DNA from: an uncultured Muribaculaceae bacterium | GTDB lineage: Bacteria > Bacteroidota > Bacteroidia > Bacteroidales > Muribaculaceae | Assembly: GCA_910588245.1 (NCBI GenBank) | Contig: CAJUQP010000003.1 | Span: forward strand, 90,912 to 154,911 | Length of the DNA stretch: 64,000 nucleotides | Direction: 5' to 3' | The notes under the pieces: model-generated | Told to the model about the DNA's origin: nothing | The model's database searches: none | The model's input: only the letters and a program-made list of their open reading frames with translations | Made by a program: the position numbers and the translations under genes | Part shown: positions 26,451-35,972 of the stretch, in pieces | Numbering within the stretch: position 1 is the first letter of the stretch | Layout of the letters: every line of letters starts with the position of its first letter

Positions 26451-26610
26451 ATGTACGTTGTCTTGACAATTGAGAACGGCATGAGGCACTACAACGGCCC
26501 AGTCATGCCCGGAGACGTTGGCCGGGTCACACCGGCAAAGACCGGATCACTGCGGCATCACCTCCTAATTATCAAAACGACATATATCTTTCTTGGTTCA
26601 TAAATCAAGA
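26451..26610 (-). promoter_or_regulatory. Leader region of ndh with an isolated Shine-Dalgarno-like sequence
   Basis: The minus strand holds AGGAGGTGATG about 110 bases before the ndh start, followed by a three-codon frame (ATG CCG CAG TGA) and hairpin-forming CCGG repeats. No consensus promoter is seen. The role is unknown. Confidence 0.3.
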
Positions 26611-29600
26611 TCAGCGGCGGCAAAGCGTACGCAGACGGCACATGCCGCAGTCCGATTCATCATCAGCGGCCTCAAACCGAGGAGTGTCGAAAATCCCATC
26701 GAGTAAACTCTCCATCCCGGCCGAGAAGTCGTCGGCATAAGCGCCGAAATCCTTCACCTCATTGTCACCGATGACAGGAAGCCTTACCTCACCGGTATGG
26801 ATCTTATTGACATCATATATCTCGAGTCTCACGTCGCTGGCGCCCTCCACCCCTCCGCGTTTGCCAAGGAGCCACGCATAGGTGAATAGCTGGAATATCT
26901 GCTCGCCGGCATAATTTCCCTTCAGCACCTCCTCCATATCGGCGGCTTTCAGTTTTATCCGTCCGGTCTTATAGTCTACGATCCTCAATTGCCGGCCCCC
27001 TTGCGTATCAATCTCGTCAAGACGGTCGATCGCAAACCGGAAATTGACTTTGCGTCCCGATGGCAAAGCGATATGAAGCCGCTCGGAGATCTCGCATCCC
27101 AGTATGTTGAAGGGGGCGAGCTCAAGATCATGCCGTAATATGTTGACCGCCTGGCGAGCCAGCTGCCTGCCGACAATCTCCGCACCCCCCTCAAGCGGAC
27201 GGTCGAGCTGATCATCCTCAAGATTGAAATGCACTCTGTTCACAGTTCTCGTCATGATCCTCTTAAGTGATTCATGATCTTCAAGAATACGCGACACGGC
27301 ATCCTTTGTGACAACAACAGGTCGGGGAAGCAGTTTTCCCCGCTTTTCCGGAGGCAGATAGAGCTGGAGCATCACATCATGAAGGATGTTGCCGGCCGAT
27401 ATTGAATCTATAAATTCTGAAGGTTCAGGATCCGTGTTTATGCCCATCACACTCTGGTAGAAGAATTTCACCTGGCATTCACGGTAGGAGTTGAGCGACG
27501 ATGCCGAGAAATTCAGCGACCGGTCCTGATTACCAGCGGCGGGGTCATGGACAAACGCCTTTAATCGCTCCAATATTTCCGGAGTTTTGTCGACCGACGC
27601 TTCGTGAGGAGTCTTGCCGGTCAAGACAAATTTCCAATCCTCCTCCTCCAGACGGTCTTTTGCGAAGAGATAGCGCAGCTGCAGCAGATATCTCGACACA
27701 TCGCCGCTACGCATGCCGCCACCCGATCGGGCATCATAAATCATAGTCACACCCATTGCCCGGCTAATCATTCTATAGAAATAATAGGCAAATATACTCT
27801 CCGCATAATTTGAAGGAGGCATGCCGAAAGCACGCCTGAGTGTGTCGGGGATGAAACTGCGTGTGCGGGCACGCATAGGCAGTTTCCTCTCATTGGCGGA
27901 AAGGATAAAAATATGGTCAAAATCAATTGAGCGGGTCTCAAGCATACCCATTACCTGCAGACCTACGAGAGGTTCGCCCTCGAATCCTACCTTTTCGCCT
28001 GCCAGCAGACGATCTGCAAGACGTAGAGCGGTGGCAGCCTTCATGTCGGTATTGTATTCCCGAAGAAGCTCGCGCATACGGCGCAAGGCATCCCTGTAAA
28101 TCTCTATATGCGAGATTTCGAGCCGTGTTTTCACCAGGCCGGATTCCTCACACGTCAGCGAATTTTTCACATCAGACAGTATCTCGTCGAGTCGGTCAAT
28201 AGCATCGAGAGGAGTGGCAATCCTGTCAAGGCTCGACAAAAGGGACTCAGCTTTCTCCGATATCGCAGCGAGCTCATTCAATGATATGACTGCCTTATGA
28301 TAACGGTCAAGATATCCGTTGATCTTTTCAATAACGTCAGAACCTAATAGAGCATGGGGATAGGGATGCGCAAGGAAAAGACGCAGATCCTTATGATAGA
28401 ACGCCTTCCCCGCCGGGGTTTCCCTCATGTTGAAATGCAGTCTTCTCAACAGTGAGACAAACGGCACGACCGATGTGAGCCGCAACGGATAGCCCATGGT
28501 CAGATTGACATCGCCCATTCCGGCCGGGAGGGAATAGAGCATGGGGAGAAGAAGATTCTCGTCAGGAAGCACTACCGCCACCCGCGCGTCGTTGAATTCC
28601 TCCTGAGTCAGCCGCCCGCGCAATTCGGAGAGGAGGGTTCCGGCTATCTTCACCTGGGCCGAATTGGATGGAGAAGCCACGACCTTAATTTCCGAAGGCA
28701 TGTCTGGCGTATCGCTTTGCCGGAGTATATGGAGAGCCCATTCAGGACAAGGAAACGACCGTATGTTAGATCTTACGAATTTCGACGCCGAGTTGCCGGT
28801 CCCGCTAAGCACCGGGCCTGTGGCATCCCAGAAAAAATCGGCAAAGGTATCTTCTCCCGGATATGGTTCCATGTCTCTAAGTTCCGAGAATATCGCGCGT
28901 TCAGCCGTACTGAGAGCATTGAAACCCACCACCGTCACCTTGCGGTAGGGCAGTATGTCGCGCCCTTTCTCCCTCACCACACGTAAAGCCGACCTGTAAA
29001 GGCCTCCCGTTGTTGAGAGGCCCAGGCTGTCAAGACGCTCGTGAAGCCCGTGATAGAGCGGAGCCATGATACGCCATAGATGTAGGAATTTCCTTCTTAG
29101 GTCAGAGAGCTCGTCATCCGGGGCGTCGAAATCTTTCCAGAATTCATTCGGGTCAGAATATTCCGTGCGGCCGAAATATTCCGCCATCACCTCTTTCTGC
29201 TCCTCCGTCAGGAAATTGGATGCAATCTCACGGTAGTCTTTCACATTCTTGAAAATCTCATCGGCGTCAGCAAGATAAAGGTCCACCTCGTTGAAGTCCG
29301 CCAACACGGTTTCCCCCCACATCCTGAAAGAATCGAAATCGACACCTTCGGCATCATCAGACTCGCCAAGACCGAGATAATCGCGGTATGTGTGATAGAG
29401 CAGAAAGAGCAGGTCGAGACGCGACGCCGCGACTTTTCCCGAAACTTCCGAGACAAAATCAGAGACCGAAAGCACACGTGGAGACAGAAACGCGCGTCCT
29501 CCCCTCTCCTCTTTGAGATATTTCATGAAGAACGTGCCGCTTCGCTTGTTAGGAAACAGAAAGCAGAAATCGGAAAGATCGGAATAACGCGATGCATACG

Positions 29601-29631
29601 CGCGTGCGACAGATTTCAAGAATGGTATCAT
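26611..29631 (-). CDS. AddB-like helicase/nuclease family protein (PD-(D/E)XK)
   Basis: The 1006-residue protein starts IPFLKSVARAYASRYSDLS and FCFLFPNKRSGTFFMKYL, as in the Bacteroidetes AddB-like family, where the N-terminal Walker motif is degenerate. The C-terminal third is a PD-(D/E)XK nuclease with RFAIDRLDEID and RIVDYKTGRIK. Cysteines in SYRECQVKFFYQ and the terminal CGMCRLRTLC match the AddB iron-sulfur cluster layout (one Cys before and three after the nuclease). It would process double-strand DNA ends with an AddA helicase, which is not adjacent. The promoter sits immediately before the ATG. Confidence 0.85.
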   Translation of the reverse strand: MIPFLKSVARAYASRYSDLSDFCFLFPNKRSGTFFMKYLKEERGGRAFLSPRVLSVSDFVSEVSGKVAASRLDLLFLLYHTYRDYLGLGESDDAEGVDFDSFRMWGETVLADFNEVDLYLADADEIFKNVKDYREIASNFLTEEQKEVMAEYFGRTEYSDPNEFWKDFDAPDDELSDLRRKFLHLWRIMAPLYHGLHERLDSLGLSTTGGLYRSALRVVREKGRDILPYRKVTVVGFNALSTAERAIFSELRDMEPYPGEDTFADFFWDATGPVLSGTGNSASKFVRSNIRSFPCPEWALHILRQSDTPDMPSEIKVVASPSNSAQVKIAGTLLSELRGRLTQEEFNDARVAVVLPDENLLLPMLYSLPAGMGDVNLTMGYPLRLTSVVPFVSLLRRLHFNMRETPAGKAFYHKDLRLFLAHPYPHALLGSDVIEKINGYLDRYHKAVISLNELAAISEKAESLLSSLDRIATPLDAIDRLDEILSDVKNSLTCEESGLVKTRLEISHIEIYRDALRRMRELLREYNTDMKAATALRLADRLLAGEKVGFEGEPLVGLQVMGMLETRSIDFDHIFILSANERKLPMRARTRSFIPDTLRRAFGMPPSNYAESIFAYYFYRMISRAMGVTMIYDARSGGGMRSGDVSRYLLQLRYLFAKDRLEEEDWKFVLTGKTPHEASVDKTPEILERLKAFVHDPAAGNQDRSLNFSASSLNSYRECQVKFFYQSVMGINTDPEPSEFIDSISAGNILHDVMLQLYLPPEKRGKLLPRPVVVTKDAVSRILEDHESLKRIMTRTVNRVHFNLEDDQLDRPLEGGAEIVGRQLARQAVNILRHDLELAPFNILGCEISERLHIALPSGRKVNFRFAIDRLDEIDTQGGRQLRIVDYKTGRIKLKAADMEEVLKGNYAGEQIFQLFTYAWLLGKRGGVEGASDVRLEIYDVNKIHTGEVRLPVIGDNEVKDFGAYADDFSAGMESLLDGIFDTPRFEAADDESDCGMCRLRTLCRR

Positions 29632-29635
29632 AACC

Positions 29636-29667
29636 CAAAATTAGTAATAAATCGTTCAGCATGCAAA
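29636..29667 (-). promoter_or_regulatory. Promoter of the AddB-like gene, directly abutting the start codon
   Basis: On the minus strand TTTG (29664-29667) and TAATTTTG (29636-29643) are 20 bp apart. Only four bases (GGTT) separate the -7 box from the ATG, so transcription would start at or within the first codon. Confidence 0.65.
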
Positions 29668-29714
29668 AAAAATATGTCAATAACCGCGCCTATTCGACCA
29701 AACATGCAAAATCA

Positions 29715-29746
29715 TTTGCTCTTTTCATGCGAATTGAGTATTTTTG
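29715..29746 (+). promoter_or_regulatory. Promoter of holB
   Basis: TTTG (29715-29718) and TATTTTTG (29739-29746) are 20 bp apart, about 25 bp upstream of the ATG at 29771. Confidence 0.65.
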
Positions 29747-29770
29747 CGGAAAAGAAACAACACTGTAGCC

Positions 29771-30913
29771 ATGAAGTTTTCCGATATAGCAGGACATAAA
29801 GAGACGATAGATGCATTGCGCTCGACTGTCGACAGCGGCAGGATACCGCATGCCATCCTGTTGTCGGGTATCTCCGGCATTGGAAAGTTCCGTCTCGCAA
29901 GGGCATTCGCGCAATATGTGCATTGCCGTCATCGTCATGACGGAGACTCATGCGGCGTATGCCCTTCATGTCTGCAACACCAGAAGCACAACAATCCCGA
30001 CCTTCACTTCATCTATCCTGTGGTGAAACGCGACGGAGCTCAGGTCTCGACCGATTTCATCGACCAATGGAAGACAATGCTTTCTGAATGGAGCTATATG
30101 CCTCCCGAAAAATGGAACGAAATTATACAGGCCGGTAATTCCCAGCCTGCCATTTTCGTCAACGAAAGTGAAGATATCATCTCGAGAGTATCGCTCTCGG
30201 CATATCAGGAAAACTATAAGATTTTCCTGATATGGTTGCCTGAGAAACTCCGTCCCGAAGCCGCCAACAAACTCCTTAAGGTGATAGAGGAACCTTTCGA
30301 AGACACTCTGTTCATACTTGTAAGCAACGATGACTCCCGGCTTCTCCCCACTATCTTCTCCCGCACACAGCGATTCAATATGAGGCCGCTCGCCGACTCA
30401 GACATCTCCGATCACCTCATGCTCAACCGAGGCATCGACCCTGCCATAGCGGAGGCTGCGGCAAGAATTGCCGAGGGAAGCATGGGAAAGGCCGAACAAC
30501 TCGCCTGCCATCCCGACGAGATCATGGAGTTCTCGGCTCTCTTCAAGGAGACCATGAGGATGGCCTATGCACTGAAGGCCCGGGAACTCAGGATAATATC
30601 GGAAAGCTGCGCTTCGATGGGACGCGAAAAACTGATACGGTTTCTTTCATACTGCTCAAGGATGATAAGGGAAAATTTCATCTACAACATGAAGATGCCT
30701 CAGATATCACTCATGACACCTGACGAGGAATCGTTCAGCATAAGGTTTTCCCCTTTCATACATGAAGGCAACGTCGAAGGACTCGATTCAGAGATAGCAC
30801 GCGCGTCAGCCGACATAGAGCGCAACGCCAACGCTAAAATCGTGATGTTCGATCTTCTCCTCCTTCTCTCCCAATGGGTAAGGATGCCCAAGCCAGCCAC
30901 TCTTCCGCTCTGA
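29771..30913 (+). CDS. holB: DNA polymerase III subunit delta'
   Basis: Starting at 29771 (MKFSDIAGHKETIDALRSTV) the protein has 380 residues. It shows the AAA+ fold of clamp-loader delta', with ILLSGISGIGKFRLARAFA, where the Walker A Thr/Ser is replaced by Phe, as expected for the non-hydrolysing subunit. A zinc-binding cluster CGVCPSCLQH follows, and FLIWLPEKLRPEAANKLLKV and EEPFEDTLFILVS are typical sensor regions. It works with delta (12256-13299) in loading the sliding clamp. Confidence 0.9.
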   Translation: MKFSDIAGHKETIDALRSTVDSGRIPHAILLSGISGIGKFRLARAFAQYVHCRHRHDGDSCGVCPSCLQHQKHNNPDLHFIYPVVKRDGAQVSTDFIDQWKTMLSEWSYMPPEKWNEIIQAGNSQPAIFVNESEDIISRVSLSAYQENYKIFLIWLPEKLRPEAANKLLKVIEEPFEDTLFILVSNDDSRLLPTIFSRTQRFNMRPLADSDISDHLMLNRGIDPAIAEAAARIAEGSMGKAEQLACHPDEIMEFSALFKETMRMAYALKARELRIISESCASMGREKLIRFLSYCSRMIRENFIYNMKMPQISLMTPDEESFSIRFSPFIHEGNVEGLDSEIARASADIERNANAKIVMFDLLLLLSQWVRMPKPATLPL

Positions 30914-30988
30914 TACGGATCAAATATCAACAAAAACAACATATTACCTTACAAAATGTTCCATCCCGAGGAACTAAAACAACTTATT

Positions 30989-31888
30989 ATGAAACCTACA
31001 CTTTTTATTCTTGCGGCCGGAATGGGAAGCCGCTACGGTGGTCTGAAACAGCTCGACGGACTTGGCCCGAGCGGAGAGACAATCATGGATTACTCGGTCT
31101 ATGACGCGCTGAGGGCAGGATTCGGAAAGATCGTCTTCGTGATCCGTCATGACTTCGAACAGGAATTCAGAGAGAAAGTGATCTCCAAATATGAGGGTCA
31201 TGTACCCGTAGAGGTTGTTTTCCAGGACATCAACGACATACCCGGTGGCTATAAACCCAATCCTGAGCGCAAGAAACCTTGGGGCACGAATCATGCCGTT
31301 CTCATGGGTAAGGACGTGATCAAAGAGCCTTTCGCAGTTATCAACGCCGATGACTACTATGGTGCGGAAAGCTTCCAGATCCTCGCCGACTTCCTCCGTT
31401 CGGTAGAGGGCAAGAAAAACTGCTACTGCATGATCGGATTCAACGTGGAGAACACTCTGAGCGAGAACGGCGGTGTGTCGCGTGGTCTCTGCGAGGTGGA
31501 TGGCGAAGGCAATCTTACCGGCGTGACCGAATGCCACGGCATAGAGCGCAAGAACGGCAAACTCATCCAGATAGTCGACGAGAAAGAGGTTTCCTTCCCC
31601 GAGGGAGCTCCCGTATCCATGAACATGTGGGGCTTCACCCCCGACTATTTCGACTATTCAACAAAGTCGTTCCTCAACTTCCTGGCAAAGAACCACGATG
31701 AACTCAAGGCTGAGTTCTATATCCCGACTGTGGTCAACGAGCTTATCGAAGACGGCACTATCTCCCTTAAGGTGCTCCCCACGCCGTCCAAATGGTTCGG
31801 AGTGACATATGCAGCCGACCGGCCTGCCACTGTGGCTCAGTTCCAGAAACTCGTAGACGAAGGGCTTTATCCCGCCAAACTTTTCTGA
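30989..31888 (+). CDS. Sugar nucleotidyltransferase
   Basis: The start at 30989 gives KPTLFILAAGMGSRYGGLKQ, the nucleotide-binding signature of the NTP_transferase family. FAVINADDYYG holds the metal-binding Asp pair, and NMWGFTPDYFDY is seen later. The 299-residue product couples an NTP to a sugar phosphate; the exact sugar cannot be told from the sequence. The gene sits 17 bp before galE, which suggests a shared role in UDP- or related sugar supply for polysaccharide synthesis (inference). Confidence 0.85.
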   Translation: MKPTLFILAAGMGSRYGGLKQLDGLGPSGETIMDYSVYDALRAGFGKIVFVIRHDFEQEFREKVISKYEGHVPVEVVFQDINDIPGGYKPNPERKKPWGTNHAVLMGKDVIKEPFAVINADDYYGAESFQILADFLRSVEGKKNCYCMIGFNVENTLSENGGVSRGLCEVDGEGNLTGVTECHGIERKNGKLIQIVDEKEVSFPEGAPVSMNMWGFTPDYFDYSTKSFLNFLAKNHDELKAEFYIPTVVNELIEDGTISLKVLPTPSKWFGVTYAADRPATVAQFQKLVDEGLYPAKLF

Positions 31889-31905
31889 TCTAAATCGCTT
31901 ATGCT

Positions 31906-32934
31906 ATGAATGAGAAAATTCTTGTGACCGGCGGAACCGGTTATATCGGCTCGCACACTACAGTTGAGCTGCAGAAAGCCGGATATGAGGTGGTCATCAT
32001 CGACAACCTTTCAAACAGCAATGAATCAGTGCTCGACGGAATAGAGGCCATCACCGGCATCCGTCCCGTCTTCGTCAAGGGAGACTGCACAGACATCGAG
32101 ACCCTCCGCAAGCTTTTCCAGGATAATCCGGGCATCAAGGGAATCATCAACTTCGCCGCATCCAAGGCTGTGGGCGAGAGCGTACAGAAACCGCTTCTCT
32201 ACTATCGCAACAACCTCAATACCCTCATCAACCTTCTCCAGCTCATGCCTGAGTTCGGAGTGAAGGGGATAGTATTCTCGTCGTCATGCACCGTCTACGG
32301 AGAACCCGACAAGAATCCTATTGATGAAACCGCCCCCATCAAGCCGGCGACATCACCTTACGGCAACACAAAGCAGATATCCGAGGAGATAATCGAAGAC
32401 TACGTGAAGAGCGGCGCTCCCATAAAGAGCATCCTTCTCCGCTACTTCAACCCCATCGGTGCCCATCCATCGGCGATGATCGGAGAGCTACCTCTGGGTG
32501 TTCCCCAGAATCTCGTACCCTATCTCACACAGACGGCAGCCGGCATACGCAAGGAGCTGACCGTATTCGGAGATGACTACAATACGCCTGACGGAAGCTG
32601 CATCCGCGACTATATCGATGTGGTCGATCTCGCGAAAGCCCATGTTATCGCCATGAAGCGTATGCTCGACAACAAGGACACCGATCCTGTGGAGATTTTC
32701 AACCTCGGCACCGGCTGCGGACTCTCAGTGCTCGAGCTCATCAATGCGTTCGAGGAGGCTACCGGTGTGCCTGTGCCACATAAGATCGGACCGCGACGTG
32801 CCGGCGACATCGAGAAGATCTGGGCTGAGCCAACGAAAGCAAACACTGTGCTCGGATGGACAGCCGAGGCCGACATCAAAGACACCATGCGCAACGCATG
32901 GGCATGGCAATGTAAGGTCACCGAAAAAAAATAA
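31906..32934 (+). CDS. galE: UDP-glucose 4-epimerase
   Basis: The 342-residue enzyme has the NAD-binding start VTGGTGYIGSHTTVELQKAG. The catalytic SSSCTVYG and the YGNTK pair (Tyr and Lys) follow, then RYFNPIGAHPSAMIGE and GDDYNTPDGSCIRDYIDVVD, all diagnostic of GalE. It interconverts UDP-glucose and UDP-galactose. It ends at a strong terminator. Confidence 0.95.
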   Translation: MNEKILVTGGTGYIGSHTTVELQKAGYEVVIIDNLSNSNESVLDGIEAITGIRPVFVKGDCTDIETLRKLFQDNPGIKGIINFAASKAVGESVQKPLLYYRNNLNTLINLLQLMPEFGVKGIVFSSSCTVYGEPDKNPIDETAPIKPATSPYGNTKQISEEIIEDYVKSGAPIKSILLRYFNPIGAHPSAMIGELPLGVPQNLVPYLTQTAAGIRKELTVFGDDYNTPDGSCIRDYIDVVDLAKAHVIAMKRMLDNKDTDPVEIFNLGTGCGLSVLELINAFEEATGVPVPHKIGPRRAGDIEKIWAEPTKANTVLGWTAEADIKDTMRNAWAWQCKVTEKK

Positions 32935-32961
32935 GTCAGACCTTGACATCATGACAAGAAC

Positions 32962-33001
32962 AGAGGCCCCGCGATATCCGTCGCGGGGCCTCTCCGTTTT
33001 T
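32962..33001. terminator. Terminator after galE, shared with ffh
   Basis: AGAGGCCCCGCGA (32962-32974) and TCGCGGGGCCTCT (32981-32993) form a perfect 13-bp stem with a six-base loop, followed by CCGTTTTTG. It lies between convergent galE and ffh. Confidence 0.85.
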
Positions 33002-33022
33002 GTATATCTTACTTCAAAGACC

Positions 33023-34378
33023 TTATCTGAATTTCCTTCCCATCTGGGCTTTGGCCTGCTTGAGCTGCCCCATCATCTTCATGGGATTCTTCATATTGGA
33101 GGCGGCACGCATCATCTTTCTGGTGTCTTCAAACTGCTTTATGAATTTATTGACAGACTGCAGTGATGTGCCAGAACCCTTGGCGATACGCTGACGACGG
33201 CTGGCATTAAGCACCTCCGGATTGTGTCGCTCGTAGGGAGTCATCGAATTGATGATCGCCTCTATGGAGTTGAACGCGCTGTCGTCGATATCGATATCCT
33301 TTATCACCTTTCCAACGCCGGGGATCATCGAGGCAAGCTCCTTTATATTACCCATCTTTTTTATCTGATGGATCTGGTTGAGGAAATCCTCGAAGTCAAA
33401 TTTGTTTTTCTTTATCTTCTCCTGCAGACGCTCGGCCTCTTTCTGGTCGTAGAGCTCCTGGGCACGCTTGGCAAGCTCTACGATATCGCCCATGCCGAGG
33501 ATACGGCTTGCCATACCCTCAGGATTGAACTCCTGAATATCCTCAAGTTTCTCACCCGTTCCGATGAACTTGATAGGTTTGTTGACCACCGAGCGGATCG
33601 AGAGCGCAGCACCGCCTCTCGTATCGCCGTCGAGCTTCGTGAGGACGACTCCATCGAAGTCAAGACGGTCGTTGAAGTCGCGTGCCGTATTGACGGCATC
33701 CTGTCCGGTCATGGAGTCGACAACGAAAAGCGTCTCCTGAGGTTTTACCGCATTCTTGATGGCAGCGATCTCCTGCATCATCTCCTCATCAACGGCAAGT
33801 CGTCCCGCCGTATCGATGATCACAAGGTCTTGATGATCACGCTTTGCCTGCGCTATACCATGGAGAGCGATCTCAACAGGATTCTTATTCCCCTCCTCAG
33901 TGTAGACAGGCACCTCTATGCCTGCGCCGAGCACCTTCAGCTGCTCTATGGCCGCAGGACGGTATACGTCGGCGGCTACCAGCAGCGGACGCTTCCCTTT
34001 GCTCGATTTAAGTTTCTTGGCGAGCTTCCCGGAGAAAGTGGTTTTTCCGGATCCCTGCAGACCCGACATAAGTATCACCGTAGGATTGCCGGATATGTTG
34101 AGGGGAGCCTCCACACCACCCATGAGGGCGGTGAGCTCATCGTGCACGATCTTGATCATGAGCTCCTTGGGTTTCAGAGCATTGATCACGTTCTGGCCCA
34201 GGGCCTTCTGCTTTACTGTATCGGTGAATGTCTTGGCAACCTTATAGTTGACGTCGGCGTCAAGCAATGCCCTGCGCACGTCTTTAAGGGTTTCCGCGAT
34301 GTTTATCTCTGTGATTCGGCCTTCGCCCTTGAGAATCTTGAACGACCTCTCAAGCCGGTCGGATAGGTTCTTGAACAT
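33023..34378 (-). CDS. ffh: Signal recognition particle protein
   Basis: The 451-residue GTPase has the N domain start FKNLSDRLERSFKILKGEGR. The G domain shows VILMSGLQGSGKTTFSGKLA, VAADVYRPAAIEQL, IIDTAGRLAVDEEMM and LTKLDGDTRGGAALS. The methionine-rich M domain binds SRP RNA (KGSGTSLQSVNKFIKQFEDT and MRAASNMKNPMKMMGQLKQA). It targets nascent membrane proteins to FtsY. No SRP RNA gene was recognised nearby. Confidence 0.96.
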   Translation of the reverse strand: MFKNLSDRLERSFKILKGEGRITEINIAETLKDVRRALLDADVNYKVAKTFTDTVKQKALGQNVINALKPKELMIKIVHDELTALMGGVEAPLNISGNPTVILMSGLQGSGKTTFSGKLAKKLKSSKGKRPLLVAADVYRPAAIEQLKVLGAGIEVPVYTEEGNKNPVEIALHGIAQAKRDHQDLVIIDTAGRLAVDEEMMQEIAAIKNAVKPQETLFVVDSMTGQDAVNTARDFNDRLDFDGVVLTKLDGDTRGGAALSIRSVVNKPIKFIGTGEKLEDIQEFNPEGMASRILGMGDIVELAKRAQELYDQKEAERLQEKIKKNKFDFEDFLNQIHQIKKMGNIKELASMIPGVGKVIKDIDIDDSAFNSIEAIINSMTPYERHNPEVLNASRRQRIAKGSGTSLQSVNKFIKQFEDTRKMMRAASNMKNPMKMMGQLKQAKAQMGRKFR

Positions 34379-34447
34379 GTATCTTTCTTCTTCGTATTAT
34401 ATTTATGTCGGTAGTCCATACCGCTCGTCAATTCGAATGAGCGGGGA

Positions 34448-34798
34448 TCATGAGAGACGGTTGGTGGCCGTGTCAGGGAAAACTACCGAAGGCTTGAAAT
34501 CCTTCGCCTCCTCTGGTGTCATCCGTGCGTAGGCCATTATGATAACTATGTCGCCGGGCTGAACCTTACGGGCAGCCGCTCCATTCAGGCAAACCACTCC
34601 GCTTCCCTCCTCACCGGCTATGGTATATGTGTCGAAACGCTCGCCATTGTTGTTATCGACTATGAAGACCCGCTCACCCTCAAGGATGTTGGCGGCCTTT
34701 AGCAACGCACTGTCGATGGTTATGCTTCCGATATAGTTGAGATTCGCCTCCGTCACTGTGACACGGTGAATCTTCGATTTCATCATCTCTATCAGCAT
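34448..34798 (-). CDS. panD: Aspartate 1-decarboxylase
   Basis: The 116-residue proenzyme aligns with E. coli PanD from its first residue. The self-cleavage site Gly24-Ser25 (LNYIGSITIDS) falls at exactly the same number, which confirms the start. It makes beta-alanine for pantothenate. Other family features are IDNNNGERFDTYTI-like central residues and the late GDIVIIMAYARM. It follows panC by 4 bp in one operon. Confidence 0.95.
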   Translation of the reverse strand: MLIEMMKSKIHRVTVTEANLNYIGSITIDSALLKAANILEGERVFIVDNNNGERFDTYTIAGEEGSGVVCLNGAAARKVQPGDIVIIMAYARMTPEEAKDFKPSVVFPDTATNRLS

Positions 34799-34802
34799 GG
34801 CG

Positions 34803-35669
34803 TCAGGCTTTTGGAATACGGTAGGCGATATTGTCGATAAGTCTTACCTTGCCGCAATACACAGTGATACACCCCACGATCCATGGAGACTCTTCCCATT
34901 CATCTACCGGAGCGAGTGTCCGTGCATCAACAATCTCGAAATACTCCACCCTCAGTTCAGGGATTGCATCAAGACGCTCCACCACCGTATCGTGGGTGGC
35001 CTTCACAGAATGCGAATGACTGTAGTCCATGCTGTATTTGAGAGCCGCATGTATTTCCGGCGCGATCTTTCTCTGCTCAGGAGTGAGAAGAGCGTTCCTG
35101 CTCGAGAGCGCGAGGCCGTCGTCAGCCCTCTTTATAGGGCATGCTATTATATCGACCTTTATCCCCTCGCTCTTGACCATATTGCGGATCACCGCGATCT
35201 GTTGAAAATCCTTCTCTCCGAAATAAGCCCTGTCAGGCTGCACAATGCGGAAAAGGAGGCTCACTACTTGCGCGACACCCTGGAAATGGCCCGGGCGATA
35301 CTTCCCCTCCATCACTTCGGCGGCCTGCCCGAGATCAAACAAATGAGGCTCCTGGGCCTCCGGGCCACCGGGATACATCTCCTCTACCGTCGGTGCAAAC
35401 ACAGCTGAAGCTCCTGCCCCGGCAAGCAGCCTGAAATCATCCTCCTCTTTACGGGGATATGTAGCCAGATCTTCTGGATTATTGAACTGCGTGGGATTGA
35501 CAAACACGCTCACTATGACTGTGGCGTTCTCCGCCACCGCCTTCTCGACGAGCGACAGATGTCCATCATGAAGTGCGCCCATCGTGGGCACCAGACCTAT
35601 CGACGCCCCGCGCCCCCTCTCAGAGGAGACATAATCGCGGACATCGTTGACTGTTCTTAATATTATCAT
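34803..35669 (-). CDS. panC: Pantothenate synthetase
   Basis: Starting at 35669 (MIILRTVNDVRDYVSSERG), the 288-residue enzyme shows the ATP-binding GLVPTMGALHDGHLSLVEKA with its HxGH signature. VSVFVNPTQFNNPEDLATYP and AYFGEKDFQQIAVIRNMV follow, and LSSRNALLTPEQR lies in the C-terminal half. It joins pantoate and beta-alanine; the latter comes from PanD encoded next. A consensus promoter lies about 80 bp upstream. Confidence 0.96.
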   Translation of the reverse strand: MIILRTVNDVRDYVSSERGRGASIGLVPTMGALHDGHLSLVEKAVAENATVIVSVFVNPTQFNNPEDLATYPRKEEDDFRLLAGAGASAVFAPTVEEMYPGGPEAQEPHLFDLGQAAEVMEGKYRPGHFQGVAQVVSLLFRIVQPDRAYFGEKDFQQIAVIRNMVKSEGIKVDIIACPIKRADDGLALSSRNALLTPEQRKIAPEIHAALKYSMDYSHSHSVKATHDTVVERLDAIPELRVEYFEIVDARTLAPVDEWEESPWIVGCITVYCGKVRLIDNIAYRIPKA

Positions 35670-35748
35670 TACCCTTGTTTTCTTTGCCGAAAGCGGTGTT
35701 TTGCACCGACAGACGGCCATGAAAAAAATTTGGTTTTGTTTCAGTGCG

Positions 35749-35780
35749 CAAAATTAATGATTTCTTCAGAATCTTGCCAA
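35749..35780 (-). promoter_or_regulatory. Promoter of panC-panD
   Basis: On the minus strand TTG (35778-35780) and TAATTTTG (35749-35756) are 21 bp apart. Confidence 0.55.
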
Positions 35781-35872
35781 CCATTCACACGAAAAAAGTC
35801 TTTCTACTCTTAAAGTTCTTTAAAATTTGACAACCACGGATAAAAAACGCTAACCAAAAGCGAAAAATTTAT

Positions 35873-35880
35873 TAACTTTG
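35873..35880 (+). promoter_or_regulatory. -7 promoter box before the short GT5 gene
   Basis: TAACTTTG followed by CAC matches the -7 consensus; no clear TTTG at -33. The leader would be about 85 bases. Confidence 0.4.
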
Positions 35881-35972
35881 CACACTCATAAATGCGGCTT
35901 AGACCTGTCGGATCCCTCTCACGGTCGATCTCCGCAATTATTACGGCCCCCGGCCGGCTGAATTATTGTAGC

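Noticed and set aside
26545..26575. Fragment of 16S rRNA
   Set aside because: Similarity covers under 20 bp with a gap; not evidence of an rRNA gene.
33224..34366. 380-codon open frame antisense to ffh
   Set aside because: Entirely inside the clear SRP GTPase gene, with no family features.
33000..34450. SRP RNA gene next to ffh
   Set aside because: I found no sequence with the conserved SRP RNA apical loop near ffh.
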